This document shows, one piece after another, positions 62,107 through 64,000 of a DNA stretch of 64,000 nucleotides. The DNA is taken from contig CANTAL010000003.1 of assembly GCA_947650365.1 (NCBI GenBank), forward strand, positions 1,302,001 to 1,366,000. Reading direction: 5' to 3'. The translations under genes were made by a program, and so were the position numbers. Under the pieces are notes generated by a model that saw nothing but the letters and a program-made list of their open reading frames with translations, was not told the DNA's origin and ran no database searches. Source of the DNA: Chamaelirium japonicum. Lineage: Eukaryota > Streptophyta > Magnoliopsida > Liliales > Melanthiaceae. Position 1 is the first letter of the stretch. Every line of letters starts with the position of its first letter.

Positions 62107-64000
62107 ATGGCTTCCTCTGTTGCTGCTGCTTCTTCAACTGATGCTGCTGCTGCGTCCTCCCGAGAGGGGCCTCTCAATGTCGCCCCTATCTCGGTGCGGG
62201 CTCCGGGCTCAGGGGAAGAGGCACCTCCGAAGGAGCCCACCATCGTTTGGTTCAATGACATCGGGGGTGCGCCCATCCCCGATAGTCTGTGAACCGCGGT
62301 GGGCATTCCCCAAGAGCTCGCCATTCTTCCTCTTCCGAGCTCTGGGAGGCCGCTCTCGGGGACCGTGGTCTTCGTGGGGCAGATATGGTCAGGGCTCCGG
62401 CTGCCCCTGAACCATCTGGCCAGCGAGCTCCTGGAACTGGCGGGCTTATGCCCCGCCCAGCTTCCGGGAAACTCGTGGGGGATCCTCTATGGGCTTGCTC
62501 GCATCGAGGAAGCCCTAAACTTGAGGATCCCCCTAGCCTACCTCCTGAAGAAGTGGTTCCTCAAACCGTGACCCGTCTTCAACGAGGTAGACTGTGGTCA
62601 GTTCTACCTCACGGGCCGCTCTGGCGAGGTGCTTCCATTCACCGCCGTCGAGAACAAGGACCGGTACTGGAAAGCGTACCCGTTCGTGATCGACGGTGAG
62701 TAGCGAGGTCCTCGAGCCGGTGTTTCCTCTCTTCTCGGCAGACCGCCTCTCCCTGTCTTTAAGGAGATCGCGAAATACCGGGCAAAGGGGAAAAAGTGCA
62801 TCGCCGCAGCCCGAGAGAAATCTCTCGACGATGCGATTCTGCACTTCCTCGAGGGTCGGACCCTCAAGAAGGTCCTCCCGTCGGACTTCTCCTTCCTCTG
62901 GAAGGATCTCCGGACCGGAACCATCACCACCCGGTAGAAGGTGATGCGGAAGAAGGTTGCGGTCTCCCGGCGCGCTGCCGCGACCTCCACGGCGGCTCCC
63001 GTGACCTCCGCTGCGGGGACCTCGACGAAGAAGGGGAAGAAGCGGGCTTCCCCCATTCAGGTCGCCGACAAGGACACCCTTGAGATGCTCCGCGAGGAGG
63101 ACGTCGCCCTGCCTCCGCCACCAGTCCGTGAAGCAGCCCCAGGTCAGGCGACCTCCCTCTCTATTCTTCCTCCGAGGGTCCCAATCCCGGAGCCTCAGCA
63201 TCGTCGTATCTCTTTCGTCGAGCCCGAGGATCCGCGCGTCGAGCTTCTTCTCAGCATGGCGGAAGTGGAATCCCCCATGGCTGAAGTGTTGATGCACGGA
63301 TTCCCAGGCGACCTCTCTAAGACTTTGTTTATTGCGGTGATGAATCCAGAGGAGGACGCCTCGCGGAAGAAGACGAAGAAGAAGAAGACTCCTCCAGCCC
63401 GCCCGTCGGGAGAGGATAACACTGTTCGGGAGGCTCGCGAAGCCTTCCAACAGGCCCTCACAGAGCGGAGGAAGGCCGCCCTCGCGGAGGCGGGCTTGGG
63501 ATCAGCCGATGATCTCAGCGCGACCTCCAGCTCTGAGGATGAGGAGCGGGCTTCGGGCAATGAGCCCGTACCGGCAACTACGGGGCTTCCCCCGCCCTTC
63601 GAGGGAACAGCGCCGCCGACCTCGGCCTCTCCTGCACCCGCTCCGAGCAAAACCCCGGCCCCGGCGGTGCCTGCTCCCAGCGCGCCCGTGCCCGAGCCCG
63701 CGACCGCCGCTTCCAACGCGCTCGAGCCCGCGACTGCTGCTTCTAGTGTGCCCGCACCCGAGCCCGCGGTTGCTGCTTCCAGTGCGCCCGCGCCCGAGCC
63801 TGCGACCGCCACTTCCAACGCGCCCGAGCCCGCGGCTGCTGCTCCCAGCGCGCCTGCGCCCGAGCCCGCGCCTACTGCCCCCAGCGCGCCTGCGCCCTTT
63901 GCTGCCAGCGCGCCCGCGCCCGTGCCCGCTGATTCCAGTGCGCACGTGCCCACACCTATGGCTCCCAGCACGCCCGCACCCGAGCCCGCGCCGGTCGCTT
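62107..64000 (+). pseudogene. Antisense ORF of element 2, partial, four in-frame stops
   Basis: The ATG at 62107 lies 93 nt after the TATA box. The same domain order as element 1 is seen in one frame: an Ala/Ser-rich start, LRLPLNHLASELLELAGL, LRIPLAYLLKKWFLKP, FYLTGRSGEVLPF, ENKDRYWKAYPFV, KKGKKRASPIQVADKDTLEML, FVEPEDPRVELLLSMAEVES. Stops are TGA 62290-62292, TGA 62569-62571, TAG 62701-62703 and TAG 62935-62937, none at the positions of the stops in element 1. From 62938 the frame is open to the window edge. Its last 130 codons are a Pro/Ala/Ser/Glu low-complexity run (SAPAPEPA-like). The intron and coiled coil would lie beyond the window. Confidence 0.82.

Larger units (their letters stand above)
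59832..64000 (-). mobile_element. Second Tat-type LTR retrotransposon, partial (element 2)
   Basis: The same family and orientation as element 1: LTR, identical polypurine tract, 145-bp tandem repeat, antisense promoter and antisense ORF appear in the same order. The window ends inside the antisense ORF, so gag-pol and the 5' LTR lie to the right. It is clearly diverged from element 1, including LTR length and ORF sequence. Confidence 0.93.

Noticed and set aside
63195..63971. Minus-strand open frame of 258 codons rich in Gly/Ala (GAGALEAA-like).
   Set aside because: It is the complement of the Pro/Ala repeat of the antisense ORF; GC-rich repeats leave the opposite strand open.

Overview
This window is nuclear DNA of a plant, probably an angiosperm. 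The evidence is Ty3/gypsy LTR retrotransposons of Tat type (a second, archaeal-type RNase H, and an extra antisense gene between pol and the 3' LTR) sitting in a very long simple-satellite array. There is no ordinary host gene, rRNA or tRNA. The species cannot be told from the sequence, and I do not recognise the satellite.

Layout. (1) 1-25800: a 23-bp AT-rich tandem satellite (GAATGAATTAGAATGGATCGTAC and variants, with a 28-bp variant carrying an extra ACATT). It is split into 16 blocks of alternating orientation. (2) 25801-38480: one complete 12.68-kb LTR retrotransposon on the minus strand, bounded by a perfect CGATC target duplication. In its own direction: 5' LTR 37426-38480, primer-binding site, gag, protease, RT/RNase H, archaeal-type RNase H, integrase (ends 31369), a 78-bp tandem repeat, an antisense gene on the plus strand (28011-30530), a 146-bp tandem repeat, polypurine tract, and 3' LTR 25801-26854. 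(3) 38481-59831: the satellite resumes in phase, with 19 more orientation blocks and several local duplications. (4) 59832-64000: the left (3') end of a second, more diverged element of the same family in the same orientation. It shows the LTR, polypurine tract, 145-bp tandem repeat and the first 1.9 kb of its antisense gene; its gag-pol would lie beyond the right edge.

Function. gag-pol carries five in-frame stops and two frameshifts, and the archaeal-type RNase H has Asn for one catalytic Asp, so this copy cannot move on its own. The two LTRs of element 1 remain very similar, which suggests a fairly recent insertion.

The most interesting gene is the antisense one. In both elements it has its own conserved promoter (TATAAATA, two CACGTG G-boxes, an ATTGG box and a 15-bp dyad), a conserved N-terminal domain resembling the plant 'putative gypsy-type transposon' family (PF04195), an acidic Pro/Ala/Ser-rich middle and, in copy 1, a 75-nt in-frame phase-0 intron followed by a coiled coil and a basic KKRRR tail. 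The two copies are broken by stops at different sites. The second notable signal is the satellite itself: 33 orientation switches in about 47 kb, many centred exactly on the palindrome TCGTACGA found in each monomer, which points to fold-back or template-switch rearrangement.
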